This document shows positions 24,317 through 33,008 of a stretch of 64,000 nucleotides of DNA, piece by piece. The position numbers and the translations under genes were made by a program. Below the pieces are notes generated by a model. It was given only the letters and a program-made list of their open reading frames with translations, did not search any database and was not told the origin of the DNA. How positions within the stretch are numbered: the stretch's first letter is position 1; each line of letters starts with the position of its first letter. Origin of the DNA: Streptomyces sp. f51 (GTDB lineage: Bacteria; Actinomycetota; Actinomycetes; Streptomycetales; Streptomycetaceae); assembly GCF_037940415.1 (NCBI RefSeq), contig NZ_CP149798.1, forward strand, positions 7,225,001-7,289,000. Reading direction: 5' to 3'.

Positions 24317-25616
24317 CTTCGATGAGCGGCGTCGGCCACAGGTGATCCTGTGGGCCGTAGCGGGTGTCGTGACCCTCGGATTCCTCGTCACGATGGAGAT
24401 CGTCGCGCGGCACTACGACATGCCGGGGCCGATCACCAATCAGGTGGGCGAGGTGATCCTCACGCCCACTTCGGGGCCGCTGCTCTATGCCGGCCTCGCG
24501 TTGATGATGGTCGTTCTCCCCTGGCGGCAACGGTTCATCGCGCTGGGGATCGCCGCAGGCATCGACGTCGTCTTCCTCGTGGTGCGCTGGACGCTCGACT
24601 CCGACCTGATGTTCGGCAACGGCGCGCTGTGGGTGATCCTGGGCTATGCCTTCATCGCCGTCACGCGTCGCACGGGCAAGGAGCGCGTCCTGCTCCTGAA
24701 GGGCGTAGGGCTGGGCCTGCTCCTGGTGGCCGGCCACAAGACCGGCGACACCTGGCTGATGATCACATCGGAGACCCGCCCGTCCGTCCTCGACGCCTAT
24801 GTGGCCACCGCCGATCACGCGCTGGGCAACCCGTCGTGGGTGATGGGCCGGGTCGTCGACGCCACCGGCCCGATCGGCTTCCACGTCCTGCACCTCGTCT
24901 ACGGCCAGCTCCCGCTCGCGGCGGCCGTCTTCGCGCTCTACCAGCTGCGCAACGTGGCCGCGGAGCGGCGCTTCCCGGGACACCACCTCGTGCGCACCTT
25001 CCTGGCCATAGGCCTGGTCGGGCCCGCCATCTACATGATCTTCCCGGTCGTCGGACCGGTCTTCGCCTACGGTGCCGAGGGCGGTCAGTGGGCGGCGGCC
25101 AATCTGTGGCCCCACACCCCGCTGCCGATCGGCGCCCCGCACCCCAGACTGTTCGACGAGATAACGCCTCGCAACTGCATGCCCAGCCTGCACACGGCCT
25201 GGGCCACCACCCTCTTCATCCACACCCGGGAGGGTTCGCGGCCGCTGCGCTGGGCGGGCACGTTCTGGCTCGTCGGCACGCTCACGGCAACCCTCGGATT
25301 CGGCTACCACTACGGCGCGGATCTCATCGCGGGTGTGGTGTTCGCGCTCACGATCGAGGCGTCCATGCGTTCGTTCCACCGCGGCTGGGACCGGTCCGGA
25401 TTCACGCTGGTCGCCTACGGCTCGACGGTGTTCACCGCGCTCCTGCTGTCCTACCGCTACCTGCCGGTGGACATGGCCAGGCACCCCTGGGTGTTCGGGC
25501 CGACCCTGCTGCTGGCGCTGTCCTCCGTCATCTACGGATACGTGCGGACCACCAACCAGTGGAAGCCGCGGCCCGCGCTCGTCCAGCAGCCCGAACCGCA
25601 GCTCGTACAGGCGTGA
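24267..25616 (+). CDS. PAP2-superfamily membrane phosphatase / phosphotransferase
   Basis: The 449-residue protein has about eight hydrophobic helices. The PAP2 catalytic blocks are CMPSLHTAW (PSGH-like motif 2) and GYHYGADLIAG (motif 3 with catalytic His and Asp); motif 1 is degenerate. This resembles Aur1/inositol-phosphotransferase-like PAP2 enzymes of actinobacteria. It should act at the membrane on a lipid phosphate. Its start is uncertain: a TTG at 24267 has no ribosome site, yet the residues after it (RINNIIDFDERRR) fit the family. The first 60 bases are much more AT-rich than the rest. Confidence 0.75.
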   Translation: MISIASRVISRINNIIDFDERRRPQVILWAVAGVVTLGFLVTMEIVARHYDMPGPITNQVGEVILTPTSGPLLYAGLALMMVVLPWRQRFIALGIAAGIDVVFLVVRWTLDSDLMFGNGALWVILGYAFIAVTRRTGKERVLLLKGVGLGLLLVAGHKTGDTWLMITSETRPSVLDAYVATADHALGNPSWVMGRVVDATGPIGFHVLHLVYGQLPLAAAVFALYQLRNVAAERRFPGHHLVRTFLAIGLVGPAIYMIFPVVGPVFAYGAEGGQWAAANLWPHTPLPIGAPHPRLFDEITPRNCMPSLHTAWATTLFIHTREGSRPLRWAGTFWLVGTLTATLGFGYHYGADLIAGVVFALTIEASMRSFHRGWDRSGFTLVAYGSTVFTALLLSYRYLPVDMARHPWVFGPTLLLALSSVIYGYVRTTNQWKPRPALVQQPEPQLVQA

Positions 25617-25794
25617 CGGCTCTGCGCCCGCCGCCGCGCGCGACACCCGTCCGAGACGCCTCCAACAGGCCGTAGAGGCACCTCGGATGGGTGCGGGATT
25701 TGCCCTGAAGCGCACTCGAAGGTGTTGGGTGGCGGGAGTGGCACCGTGGAGACGCGGTGACCGAGCGGACGACACGTTCCACGAGGAGCACTCC

Positions 25795-26619
25795 ATGACA
25801 CAGAAGACCTGGTTCATCACCGGCGCCTCCCGCGGCTTCGGACGGGAGTGGGCGATCGCCGCACTGGAGCGGGGCGACTCGGTGGCCGCGACGGCACGCG
25901 ATCTGTCCACCCTGGGCGATCTGCGGGAGACGTACGGAGAGCGGCTGCTGCCCCTTCAGCTCGACGTGACGGACCGCGACGCCGACTTCGCCGCCGTACG
26001 GCTGGCGCACGAGCGGTTCGGACGGCTCGACGTGGTCGTGAACAACGCCGGCTACGGACACTTCGGGATGATCGAGGAGATCACCGAGGACGAGGCCCGG
26101 GCCCAGTTGGAGACCAATCTGTTCGGGGCCCTGTGGGTCACCCAGGCGGCATTGCCGTTCCTGCGCGAGCAGGGAAGCGGACACATCCTCCAGGTCTCCT
26201 CCATCGGAGGGATCAGCGCCTTCCCGCTGGTCGGCATCTACCACGCCTCGAAATGGGCGCTGGAGGGAATGAGCCAGGCGCTGGCCCAGGAGGTCGCGCC
26301 GTTCGGCATCAAGGTCACCCTGATCGAACCCGGCGGGTTCGCCACCGACTGGGCCGGTTCCTCGTCCAGCAGGTCCGAGGAGCTTCCGGCGTACGCCGAG
26401 TTCCACAAGGAGGTCCAGGAACAGCGGCGCAAGCGCGTGGGCACCCCGGGCGACCCGCGTGCCTCCGCCGCGGCGGTGCTGGAGATCGTGGACGCGGACG
26501 AACCTCCGCTGCGCTGCTTCTTCGGTGCGGCGCCGCTGGGCATCGCCAAGGCGGACTACGAGCAGCGCCTGTCGTCCTGGGAGAAGTGGCAGTCGGTGGC
26601 GGAGCTGGCCCAGGGCTGA
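25795..26619 (+). CDS. SDR-family oxidoreductase
   Basis: The 274-residue short-chain dehydrogenase has the NAD(P) loop TGASRGFGRE near residue 10, NNAGYG in the middle, and the catalytic Ser-Tyr-Lys set in QVSSIGG and YHASKWALEG. The EPGGFATDW after it is typical. An Arg pattern after strand 2 (AATARD) suggests NADP(H) preference. The start at 25795 has GAGGAGC upstream. Substrate unknown, and the flanking genes are unrelated. Confidence 0.9.
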   Translation: MTQKTWFITGASRGFGREWAIAALERGDSVAATARDLSTLGDLRETYGERLLPLQLDVTDRDADFAAVRLAHERFGRLDVVVNNAGYGHFGMIEEITEDEARAQLETNLFGALWVTQAALPFLREQGSGHILQVSSIGGISAFPLVGIYHASKWALEGMSQALAQEVAPFGIKVTLIEPGGFATDWAGSSSSRSEELPAYAEFHKEVQEQRRKRVGTPGDPRASAAAVLEIVDADEPPLRCFFGAAPLGIAKADYEQRLSSWEKWQSVAELAQG

Positions 26620-26700
26620 GCCCGTCTCAGGGGCGGCGAGGGGGCGTGGACCGACCGGACTCTCCCCGGGTCAGGGGCCGGCCGGAGGGAGTCGGCACGG

Positions 26701-26798
26701 CCCCCTGCCGAGGCGTGCCGGTGGGTCAGCGGTCCCCTGCCCCGGGTGTGCCGGTGGGGGGCAGCGGTCCCCTGCCCTGGTGTGCCGGTGGGTCAGCC
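26701..26798. repeat. Three imperfect copies of a 33-35-bp repeat
   Basis: Units with CCCCTGCC, then GTGCCGGTGGG, then CAGC occur three times from 26701 to the stop region of the PRC-barrel gene. They fill the gap between two convergent genes. The last copy overlaps the 3' end of that gene at 26793. Confidence 0.7.
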
Positions 26799-27143
26799 GC
26801 GGTGGCTCTGGTAGTAGCCGCCGACCAGCTCGTGGTAGTCGACGTCGCCGACATGCCTGGCCCGGTCGAACTCGGGGGACTCCCTGATCTGCTCCCGCGT
26901 GAGCGCGACGTGGATCTTCCGCTCGGCGCGGTCGACCCGCCGTACGGTTCCGGCGGGCAGCATGACATGTCTGCCGAAGATCCATACGCCGAGGTCGACG
27001 ATGAGGTACGAGGAGCCGAGGTCGTCCGCGTGCTTGTCGACCTTGCCGATGGCGCCGTCGGTGGCCTCGACCCTGTAGCCGACCAGATCCGTGCCCGCGA
27101 CGTGCCCGGCGGTCGGGTGGTAGCCCCAGATGCTGTCCGTCAT
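26793..27143 (-). CDS. PRC-barrel domain protein
   Basis: The 116-residue protein has a PRC-barrel signature: DLVGYRVEATDGAIGKVD, then SSYLIVDLGVWIFGR and a VDRAERKIHVALTREQI tail. This fold occurs in the photosynthetic reaction centre H subunit, RimM and many stress proteins. The ATG at 27143 has GAGGGAGCC upstream. In streptomycetes such proteins often belong to general stress regulons; that is family knowledge, not visible here. Confidence 0.85.
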   Translation of the reverse strand: MTDSIWGYHPTAGHVAGTDLVGYRVEATDGAIGKVDKHADDLGSSYLIVDLGVWIFGRHVMLPAGTVRRVDRAERKIHVALTREQIRESPEFDRARHVGDVDYHELVGGYYQSHRG

Positions 27144-27243
27144 GAACGGCTCCCTCGTCGAGATTCCGCGCTCGTCCGCGGCGGAACCGGGGAGTCGCGC
27201 AGGCGTCATCAACGGTAGAACATGAGGTGCGAGGGCCGCGACG

Positions 27244-27960
27244 TCAGTAGAAGTCGCCCCGGCGCTGGACCGGGTTGACGTCGTCACGGCGCTGCTGGAG
27301 CCGGCGGGCGGCCCTGAAGGCCGCGATCTCGCGGAGGTGCGCCTGGCTCTGGAGCAGCATCATCGACCCCAGCGCGTGGTTCTTGGTCATCGGGTTGTCC
27401 ACGCAGGACTGGTACATCACGGCGGCGCGTTCGTTGTCCTGGTAGAGGGTGCGGTAGATCTCGGCTGCGCGGTACTGGCCGTAGGGGTGGTTGCGTGTGG
27501 CCGCCGCGAGGAACTGCTCAAGGGCGTGTTCCGCGGGACTCCGGGTGATCGGAATGAGCCGTTCCAGGTAGAGGTCGCCCAGGACGAGCATGGCTTCGGG
27601 CTCGCCCAGTTCGGCCGAGGCGCGGTACCAGCGGGCGGCCTCGTCCAGCGACTCGACGATGCCCGCCTGCGGACAGCCGCGGTGGTAGAGCGAGGCCAGA
27701 TAGAAGGCCGCCCGCGGCGAACCGCTGCTGTGCCGCAGCCGGGGTACGGCGCTCGCGTACCGCCCCTGCGTGTAGTCGATGTGCCCCAGCAGCTCGATCG
27801 CCGCGCTGTGACCGGTGGACGCCGCGGTCTCCAGGAAGTGGACCTCCGCACCGGGGTGCTGCCCGCTGTTCCAGCAGTGCAGGCCGATCCGGTAGTACTC
27901 CTCGGCACTGGTCGGCTCGTGTCCGTCCACGGTGAAGTTGGTCCCCTGCCACTGCACCAT
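27244..27960 (-). CDS. Sel1/TPR-like repeat protein
   Basis: The 238-residue soluble protein has Sel1-like repeats: AAIELLGHIDYTQGRYASA, LASLYHRGCPQAGI, and EAMLVLGDLYLERL. These form a helical scaffold for protein contacts. A PYGQYRAAEIYR repeat follows, then a basic tail. There is no signal peptide or catalytic motif. It is 100 bases from the PRC-barrel gene in the same direction, so one transcript is possible. Confidence 0.7.
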   Translation of the reverse strand: MVQWQGTNFTVDGHEPTSAEEYYRIGLHCWNSGQHPGAEVHFLETAASTGHSAAIELLGHIDYTQGRYASAVPRLRHSSGSPRAAFYLASLYHRGCPQAGIVESLDEAARWYRASAELGEPEAMLVLGDLYLERLIPITRSPAEHALEQFLAAATRNHPYGQYRAAEIYRTLYQDNERAAVMYQSCVDNPMTKNHALGSMMLLQSQAHLREIAAFRAARRLQQRRDDVNPVQRRGDFY

Positions 27961-28045
27961 GTCGCTGCCTTTCGCGTCGTGGCCTCAACCGATGGTACGG
28001 CTCGTCGACCGGCACGATCGTAGGACCGGTGGTCCGGGGACCGCT

Positions 28046-28465
28046 TCACGCCGAGGGCTCGGCCGACGCCTCCCCCCGCTCCGCCGGCACCCGCGCGGCC
28101 ACGGCGTCGAAGAACCGCCACCCGTCGACCTGGGCGGCGTGCCCGAAACGCTGCCCGTCCGCCAGGGCCGCTTCGAGCAGGCCGCGCACGGCCGCGGGCC
28201 GGTGGAGGTTGAGGTAGCCGCCCCGTACGCGGCTGACGCCGCCTTCGTGAGCCCCCCAACCGCCGCCGCCCACCACGCGATCGGGACCCGCGTCGAAGAA
28301 GATGCGGATCACTCCGGGAGATCCCTCGCGCGCGACGACGAGGACCTCCTGGCACAGGGTTCCGGCCGCACCGCCGGGGTCCGGAAGCGGCACATGCCGA
28401 TGACTGACCCACCACCGGAACCGCTCGGAGCCGATGACCAGATGCCGATGCCGACGACGTCCCAT
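28046..28465 (-). CDS. Hypothetical streptomycete protein
   Basis: The 139-residue protein is basic at the N-terminus (MGRRRHRHLVIG), then has a strand pair with EVLVVAREGSPGVIRIFFD and a GGYLNLHRPAAVRGLLEAAL block. No known domain is recognised. There are no membrane segments. The gene is single, with unrelated neighbours. Confidence 0.55.
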   Translation of the reverse strand: MGRRRHRHLVIGSERFRWWVSHRHVPLPDPGGAAGTLCQEVLVVAREGSPGVIRIFFDAGPDRVVGGGGWGAHEGGVSRVRGGYLNLHRPAAVRGLLEAALADGQRFGHAAQVDGWRFFDAVAARVPAERGEASAEPSA

Positions 28466-28540
28466 GCCGCCACGTTAGCAACGCGCCCTGGGGCGCCGAC
28501 CGGTCGTACGGTCCGGACGGCTGCGGCTCCGAGCGTCGAC

Positions 28541-28571
28541 TTGCGTTGGAGTGCGCTCCAGGCCATAGCGT
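28541..28571 (+). promoter_or_regulatory. MerR-type promoter with 19-bp spacer
   Basis: TTGCGT (28541-28546) and TAGCGT (28566-28571) are 19 bases apart, and the spacer contains the dyad TGGAGTGCGCTCCA at 28547-28560. A 19-bp spacer with a central dyad is diagnostic of promoters activated by MerR regulators, which untwist the DNA. It drives the aldo/keto reductase. Confidence 0.7.
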
Positions 28572-28652
28572 CGCAGATGCCTCGGAAAGCCGTCGTGCTC
28601 TCCGAGAACGGTGAACGACGAACGAGTGTGCAGAGAAGAGCTGGGAGAGGAC

Positions 28653-29642
28653 ATGCTGAAGCGCAGTCTGCGGGACCTCCAGGTATCGGCCATCGGCTTG
28701 GGATGCATGGGCATGTCCGCCTTCTACGGATCCACGGATCACGAGGAGGCGATCGCGACCATCCGGCACGCCCTCGACCTCGGGGTGAACTTCCTCGACA
28801 CCGCGCAGATGTACGGGCCGCTCACCAATGAGTCGCTCGTCGGCGAGGCGATCCGGGGGCGTCGCGAGGAGTATGTGATCGCGACGAAGTTCAACTACCG
28901 GATGGACGACGCCGTACCCGGCGACATCAGCACGGTCGGCCCGCAGGACGGCTCGGCCGAACACGCCCGGAGCTCGGTCGAGGGCTCCCTCCAGCGGCTG
29001 GGGACCGACTACATCGACCTGTACTACCAGCACCGGGTCGACCCGAACGTACCCATCGAGGAGACGGTCGGCGCGCTGGGCGAACTGGTCGCCGAGGGCA
29101 AGGTGCGCGCCATCGGCCTGAGCGAGGCGAGTGCGGAGACCATTCGGCGCGCCAACGCCGTACACCCGGTCACCGCGGTGCAGAGCGAGTACTCGCTGTG
29201 GTCGCGGGACGTGGAGGCCGAGGTGCTGCCCGCCTGCCGTGAGCTGGGCATCGGCTTCGTGCCGTACTCGCCGCTCGGCCGCGGCTTCCTCGCCGGCCGG
29301 TTCGCCTCGCCGGACGATCTGGACGCGAACGACTGGCGCCGCCAGAACCCGCGCTTCCAGGACGCCAACCTGGAGGCGAACCAGCGGCTCGCGGCGAAGG
29401 TGAAGGAGATCGCCGCCGAGAAGGACGTGCTCCCGGCCCAGCTGGCCATCGCCTGGGTGCTGGCCCAGGGCGAGCACCTGGCGCCGATCCCGGGCACCAA
29501 GCGCCGCACGTACCTCGAGCAGAACGCCGCCGCGGTCGACATCACGCTGACCAAGGACGACCTGGCCCGTATCGAGGCGGAACTGCCGGAGGCATCGGGC
29601 GAGCGCTACGACGAGGCGGGCATGCGGTCCGTCAACCGCTAG
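28653..29642 (+). CDS. Aldo/keto reductase
   Basis: The 329-residue enzyme has a full AKR layout: GLGCMGMSAFYG, the catalytic Asp in FLDTAQMYG with its Tyr, the Lys in VIATKFNY, and the His in YYQHRVDP. The C-terminal NADPH-binding block is PGTKRRTYLEQN. It resembles the AKR13-type reductases. The start at 28653 has GGGAGAGG just upstream. It reduces aldehydes or ketones of unknown identity. It is under a MerR-type promoter, but no merR gene adjoins it. Confidence 0.9.
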   Translation: MLKRSLRDLQVSAIGLGCMGMSAFYGSTDHEEAIATIRHALDLGVNFLDTAQMYGPLTNESLVGEAIRGRREEYVIATKFNYRMDDAVPGDISTVGPQDGSAEHARSSVEGSLQRLGTDYIDLYYQHRVDPNVPIEETVGALGELVAEGKVRAIGLSEASAETIRRANAVHPVTAVQSEYSLWSRDVEAEVLPACRELGIGFVPYSPLGRGFLAGRFASPDDLDANDWRRQNPRFQDANLEANQRLAAKVKEIAAEKDVLPAQLAIAWVLAQGEHLAPIPGTKRRTYLEQNAAAVDITLTKDDLARIEAELPEASGERYDEAGMRSVNR

Positions 29643-29730
29643 CCCCCGTACGGCACATGCTCTCCGAGCGGAGACGCGTGCCCGTGGTAATCGCCTTGCC
29701 GCCGCGACCTCGACCGATGATCCTGGACCG

Positions 29731-30012
29731 GTGCCAGGACAGAGGAAGAGGAAGCGGCGGCAGGAGGCCGAGAGGCGACGGATCGCCGATCGCACCGCGT
29801 CGGACGCGGGACACTGGGAAGTGGTCTTCGAGACCTACGACCAGACAGAGCTGCGCGAGCACGCGATCCACCTCCGGAAGACCGGAACGGCCGAGTCGAT
29901 GATGCGCATCGACATGCTCTGCGGCCGCCTCGTCCACCCGACCGCCTACCGCCTGAGCCGGTTCGTACCGGAAGCCGCGCACGAGCCCGAGAGTGAGCAC
30001 TCGGATCATTGA
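29731..30012 (+). CDS. Small hypothetical streptomycete protein
   Basis: The 93-residue protein starts with a very basic stretch (PGQRKRKRRQEAERRR), followed by a GHWEVVFETYDQTELREH domain and a MLCGRLVHPTAYRLSRFV block. Small proteins of this pattern are common in Streptomyces and have no known role. The start is a GTG with no clear ribosome site. It converges on the biosynthetic operon that follows. Confidence 0.55.
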   Translation: MPGQRKRKRRQEAERRRIADRTASDAGHWEVVFETYDQTELREHAIHLRKTGTAESMMRIDMLCGRLVHPTAYRLSRFVPEAAHEPESEHSDH

Positions 30013-30100
30013 CCGCGAGCGATGGCCTGTCCGAGCCCGCCGCCGCGTCAAAGGCCTTTCGGTACCGGGCGGTCGCGTCCGTCGAGGGTCCCGCCTCCGG

Positions 30101-31669
30101 TCATTCCGGGTCCTGGATGTGTACGTACGAGCGCAACGTCGCCGGGTCCAGTGGGGTCGGGGGCGGGGTTGTGGGGGGCGGGGACTGGCGGGGGAGTGGT
30201 TCCTGGTGTTCGGCCTGGTCCAGGGTGGGCTCGGCCGCGAAGCCCAGGTGGGTCCAGACTTCGTCGGCCAGCTCCGGGAGCAGCGGGCGGGCCAGCAGGG
30301 CCACGCCGACGAGCCACTGCGCGTCCAGGGCGTGGGCGCCGGTGATCCAGTCGTCGAAGACCCGCACGGCCGCTGTCAGGTCGGGGGAGTAGGGGGTCAG
30401 CAGCGCGTACTGCTCGGCCGCCGTCTTCAGCGCCTGCTCCGCCCGCCGTACGGGGCGGCGCTGGTCCCGGACATCGGCGAGCGCGGGGTGCAGCACCGCC
30501 GTACGCCACGCGCGCAGCGCGTTGACGTGGTCCGTGAGCGCCCCGAGGGACAGGTCGGCCGGGCCGTGGTCGAGGGGGGCGTGCAGCAGGGCGTAGCGCA
30601 GCTCGTCGGCGGACACGGACGTTCCCTCCAGCAGTTCGGAGAGCCAGATGCCGTGCCGCTTGCTCGTGGAGCACTTGTGGCCCTCGAACTGCAACATGCC
30701 ATTGACGACAGTGGCGTCGAACGGCGCCAGCGTCCCCTTCGAACCCTGGGCGATCACGTCCGGCACCAGAAGCCCGGGAGTGGAGTTGTCGCTGCCGAAC
30801 AGGCCGACGGTGGTGACACCGCTGCCGGGCGTGAACGGGTTGACCGCGGCCCCCGTCGACGCCCGGTGGACCTCACCGCAGTAGACGCTGTAGAGGAAGT
30901 AACCGTTGCTGATCACCTTGTCGGCGGGCAGCGCCCGGCTGTGGATACCCCACTCACCCTGACCGGTGAGCCGGACCCGGCCACCGTGCCCGTCCAGGGC
31001 GCGCAGCAGCGGAGCCAGGAACACCGGCCGAAGCCCCGCCGCGCGATGACGTTCGGCGATGGCGTGCGGATCGTCGGCCGTCGCGAACCAGTTCTGTTCC
31101 GTACGCCACTGGACCGGGCTGTCGCCGATCCGGGAACGGGCGCGCACCAGTTGCTCGGGGACGAAGTACTCCCCGCAGTAGGTGCAGGTGCTGCCACCGC
31201 ACGAGCGCCCGCAGTTGGGGCACTCGCCCGCGAGCCACGGCCCGACCAGCGCGCGGCCGGTGTCCTCGGCGAACGGGATGCGCTCGCTCTCCAGACGGGC
31301 GGCCCCCGTCGCCCGCAGCCGGTTCAGGACGTCCTCGTGCAACTGCCGGTAGGCGTCCCGGTGTTCATCCCCGGAAGGGTCGATCCAGGCGTCCAGCTCG
31401 ACCGAGAGGTGGGCGAGGTCGCGCGCGATCCCCGCGTGGTGGTCCCGGCAGGTCTCCTCGGGCGAACGGCCCTCGCGGTGGGCGGCGGCCACCACCCAGT
31501 CCTCGTACACGTCACTGCCGGTGATGACCGCGACCTCATGGCCCTGGGCACGCAGCGCGCGGGCGATGACATCGGCACGGAGATAGGTGCCGCCGCCGTG
31601 GCCGATGTGCATGCGGCCGTTGGGCGTCGGCTGCATGGGAACGAGCAGGACCTTCTGGTGTATGTGCAT
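30101..31669 (-). CDS. Methionyl-tRNA-synthetase-like paralogue
   Basis: The 522-residue protein keeps class I synthetase features: HIGH at residues 21-24 (MHIGHGGG), a zinc knuckle CPNCGRSCGGSTCTYCG near residue 150, and a KMSKS-like loop changed to HKCSTSKRHG. The helical anticodon region follows, with a Pro-rich tail. It is last in the operon, ten bases after the kinase-HAD gene. The housekeeping MetRS should be elsewhere. It could charge tRNA or activate an amino acid for the pathway, or give self-resistance; the altered KMSKS loop makes ordinary charging less certain. Confidence 0.8.
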   Translation of the reverse strand: MHIHQKVLLVPMQPTPNGRMHIGHGGGTYLRADVIARALRAQGHEVAVITGSDVYEDWVVAAAHREGRSPEETCRDHHAGIARDLAHLSVELDAWIDPSGDEHRDAYRQLHEDVLNRLRATGAARLESERIPFAEDTGRALVGPWLAGECPNCGRSCGGSTCTYCGEYFVPEQLVRARSRIGDSPVQWRTEQNWFATADDPHAIAERHRAAGLRPVFLAPLLRALDGHGGRVRLTGQGEWGIHSRALPADKVISNGYFLYSVYCGEVHRASTGAAVNPFTPGSGVTTVGLFGSDNSTPGLLVPDVIAQGSKGTLAPFDATVVNGMLQFEGHKCSTSKRHGIWLSELLEGTSVSADELRYALLHAPLDHGPADLSLGALTDHVNALRAWRTAVLHPALADVRDQRRPVRRAEQALKTAAEQYALLTPYSPDLTAAVRVFDDWITGAHALDAQWLVGVALLARPLLPELADEVWTHLGFAAEPTLDQAEHQEPLPRQSPPPTTPPPTPLDPATLRSYVHIQDPE

Positions 31670-31679
31670 GGCGGCAGGG

Positions 31680-33008
31680 TCACCCTTCGGCGAGGACGGC
31701 GATGAGGTGGTCGGTCAGTTCGGGCAGGGAGGCGATCCGGGGCCCGTCCCACGAGCGCGGCTCGCCGCACTCCACCAGGACGGCGGTCATCCCCGCAGCG
31801 GCGGCGCCGGCCAGTTCTCCGTCGGTGCCGTCACCGACGAAGAGACAGGCGCCCGGCGGCACCCCGAGCCGGTCGGCGGCGGTGCGGAACAGCTCGGGAT
31901 CCGGTTTCATGACGCCGGCCTCTCCGGAGAGCAGCAGTTCGTCGAAGCGGCCCGCGAAGGCGGAGTCCCGCACCATCTCCCGTACGTCGGACGTGCAGTT
32001 GGAGACCAGAGCGGTCCGCAGCCCGAGCCGCCTCGCCAGCGCCACGGCCTCGACCGCGCCGGGCAGCGGGGTGGCGAACGCCTCGCAGTGCAGCCGTCGC
32101 CGTGTGGCCGCAGCGTCCCGGCCCTGGACCGCGGACCAGTTGCCTCCCACGTGGTCGCGCAGCCAGTCCAGGTACGTCGCGAACGAACGGGTCTCGCGCA
32201 CCTCCCTGGTGCGCTTCCACGCGTCGGCCAGGTCCTCGGGGCGCTGCCCGAGGGCCGCGGCGGTGGCCTCGAAGGTGCGCCGCTTGAGTTCCTCGGACAG
32301 CGGCACCAGCGTCTTCCACAGGTCGAAGAGCACGGCCCGGGGCTCGCCCGGCCACATCCGCACGACGGGTTCCTCCCAGCGGGAGTTGTCGATCACGACG
32401 TCGGCGATGGCCCGCGGCGGGTGCTGCGCGAGGTAGGCACGCTGGGCCGGCAGGTACTTGTCGGCGTACTTGACCATGACCTCCGCGCCCTGGGTGGGCA
32501 GGTCGCGCTGCCGGGCGCGTTCCAGCACCGTGTCCTCGTCGACGTCCAGATGGACGAAGAAGTCGACGTGGGGCCGGGTCTCCGCACGGTAGAGGAAGAC
32601 ACCTTCGAGGATCACCACGCTGTCGGGACCGATGTCGTGGCGGACCGTCCCCCACGTGTCGGAGGGCAGGTCGAGCGCGGCGACGGAACGGTGCAGCCCG
32701 CCGTCCCTCCGCAGCGGCACCAGCACCTCGGCGGCCAGCCGGGCGAAGTCGATGCTGCGCTCGTAGTACTGACGGGGTGCCGACAGGGACGGGTCGTACC
32801 GTTCGGCGCGGGGGCGGTGGAAGTCGTCCACGTGGACCGCGGAGACGGGCACGCCCCGCGCATGGAGCACGGCGCGCAGCCGTTCGGCGAGCTGGGACTT
32901 GCCCGAGGCGTCGACACCGGTGACGCCGACCACGAACGGGCGGGTCACGGTGGCACGTCGGGCGGCCAACAGGGCGGCCAGCGCGTCGAGTACGGGCTCG
33001 TCGCTCAT
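31680..33008 (-). CDS. Uridine-kinase-like P-loop kinase fused to HAD hydrolase
   Basis: Of 442 residues, the N-terminal half is a P-loop kinase of the uridine/phosphoribulokinase type, with GVTGVDASGKS at residues 28-38 and HVDDFHRPRAERYD as the substrate loop. From about residue 215 the C-terminal half is a HAD phosphatase: DLWKTLVPL (motif I), VSNCTSD (motif II), KPDPELF (Lys motif) and VGDGTDGELAGA. The motif I position reads DLWKT, in which the usual second Asp is Trp. A kinase and a phosphatase in one chain is unusual. ATGA overlap with the upstream FAD gene. Confidence 0.8.
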   Translation of the reverse strand: MSDEPVLDALAALLAARRATVTRPFVVGVTGVDASGKSQLAERLRAVLHARGVPVSAVHVDDFHRPRAERYDPSLSAPRQYYERSIDFARLAAEVLVPLRRDGGLHRSVAALDLPSDTWGTVRHDIGPDSVVILEGVFLYRAETRPHVDFFVHLDVDEDTVLERARQRDLPTQGAEVMVKYADKYLPAQRAYLAQHPPRAIADVVIDNSRWEEPVVRMWPGEPRAVLFDLWKTLVPLSEELKRRTFEATAAALGQRPEDLADAWKRTREVRETRSFATYLDWLRDHVGGNWSAVQGRDAAATRRRLHCEAFATPLPGAVEAVALARRLGLRTALVSNCTSDVREMVRDSAFAGRFDELLLSGEAGVMKPDPELFRTAADRLGVPPGACLFVGDGTDGELAGAAAAGMTAVLVECGEPRSWDGPRIASLPELTDHLIAVLAEG

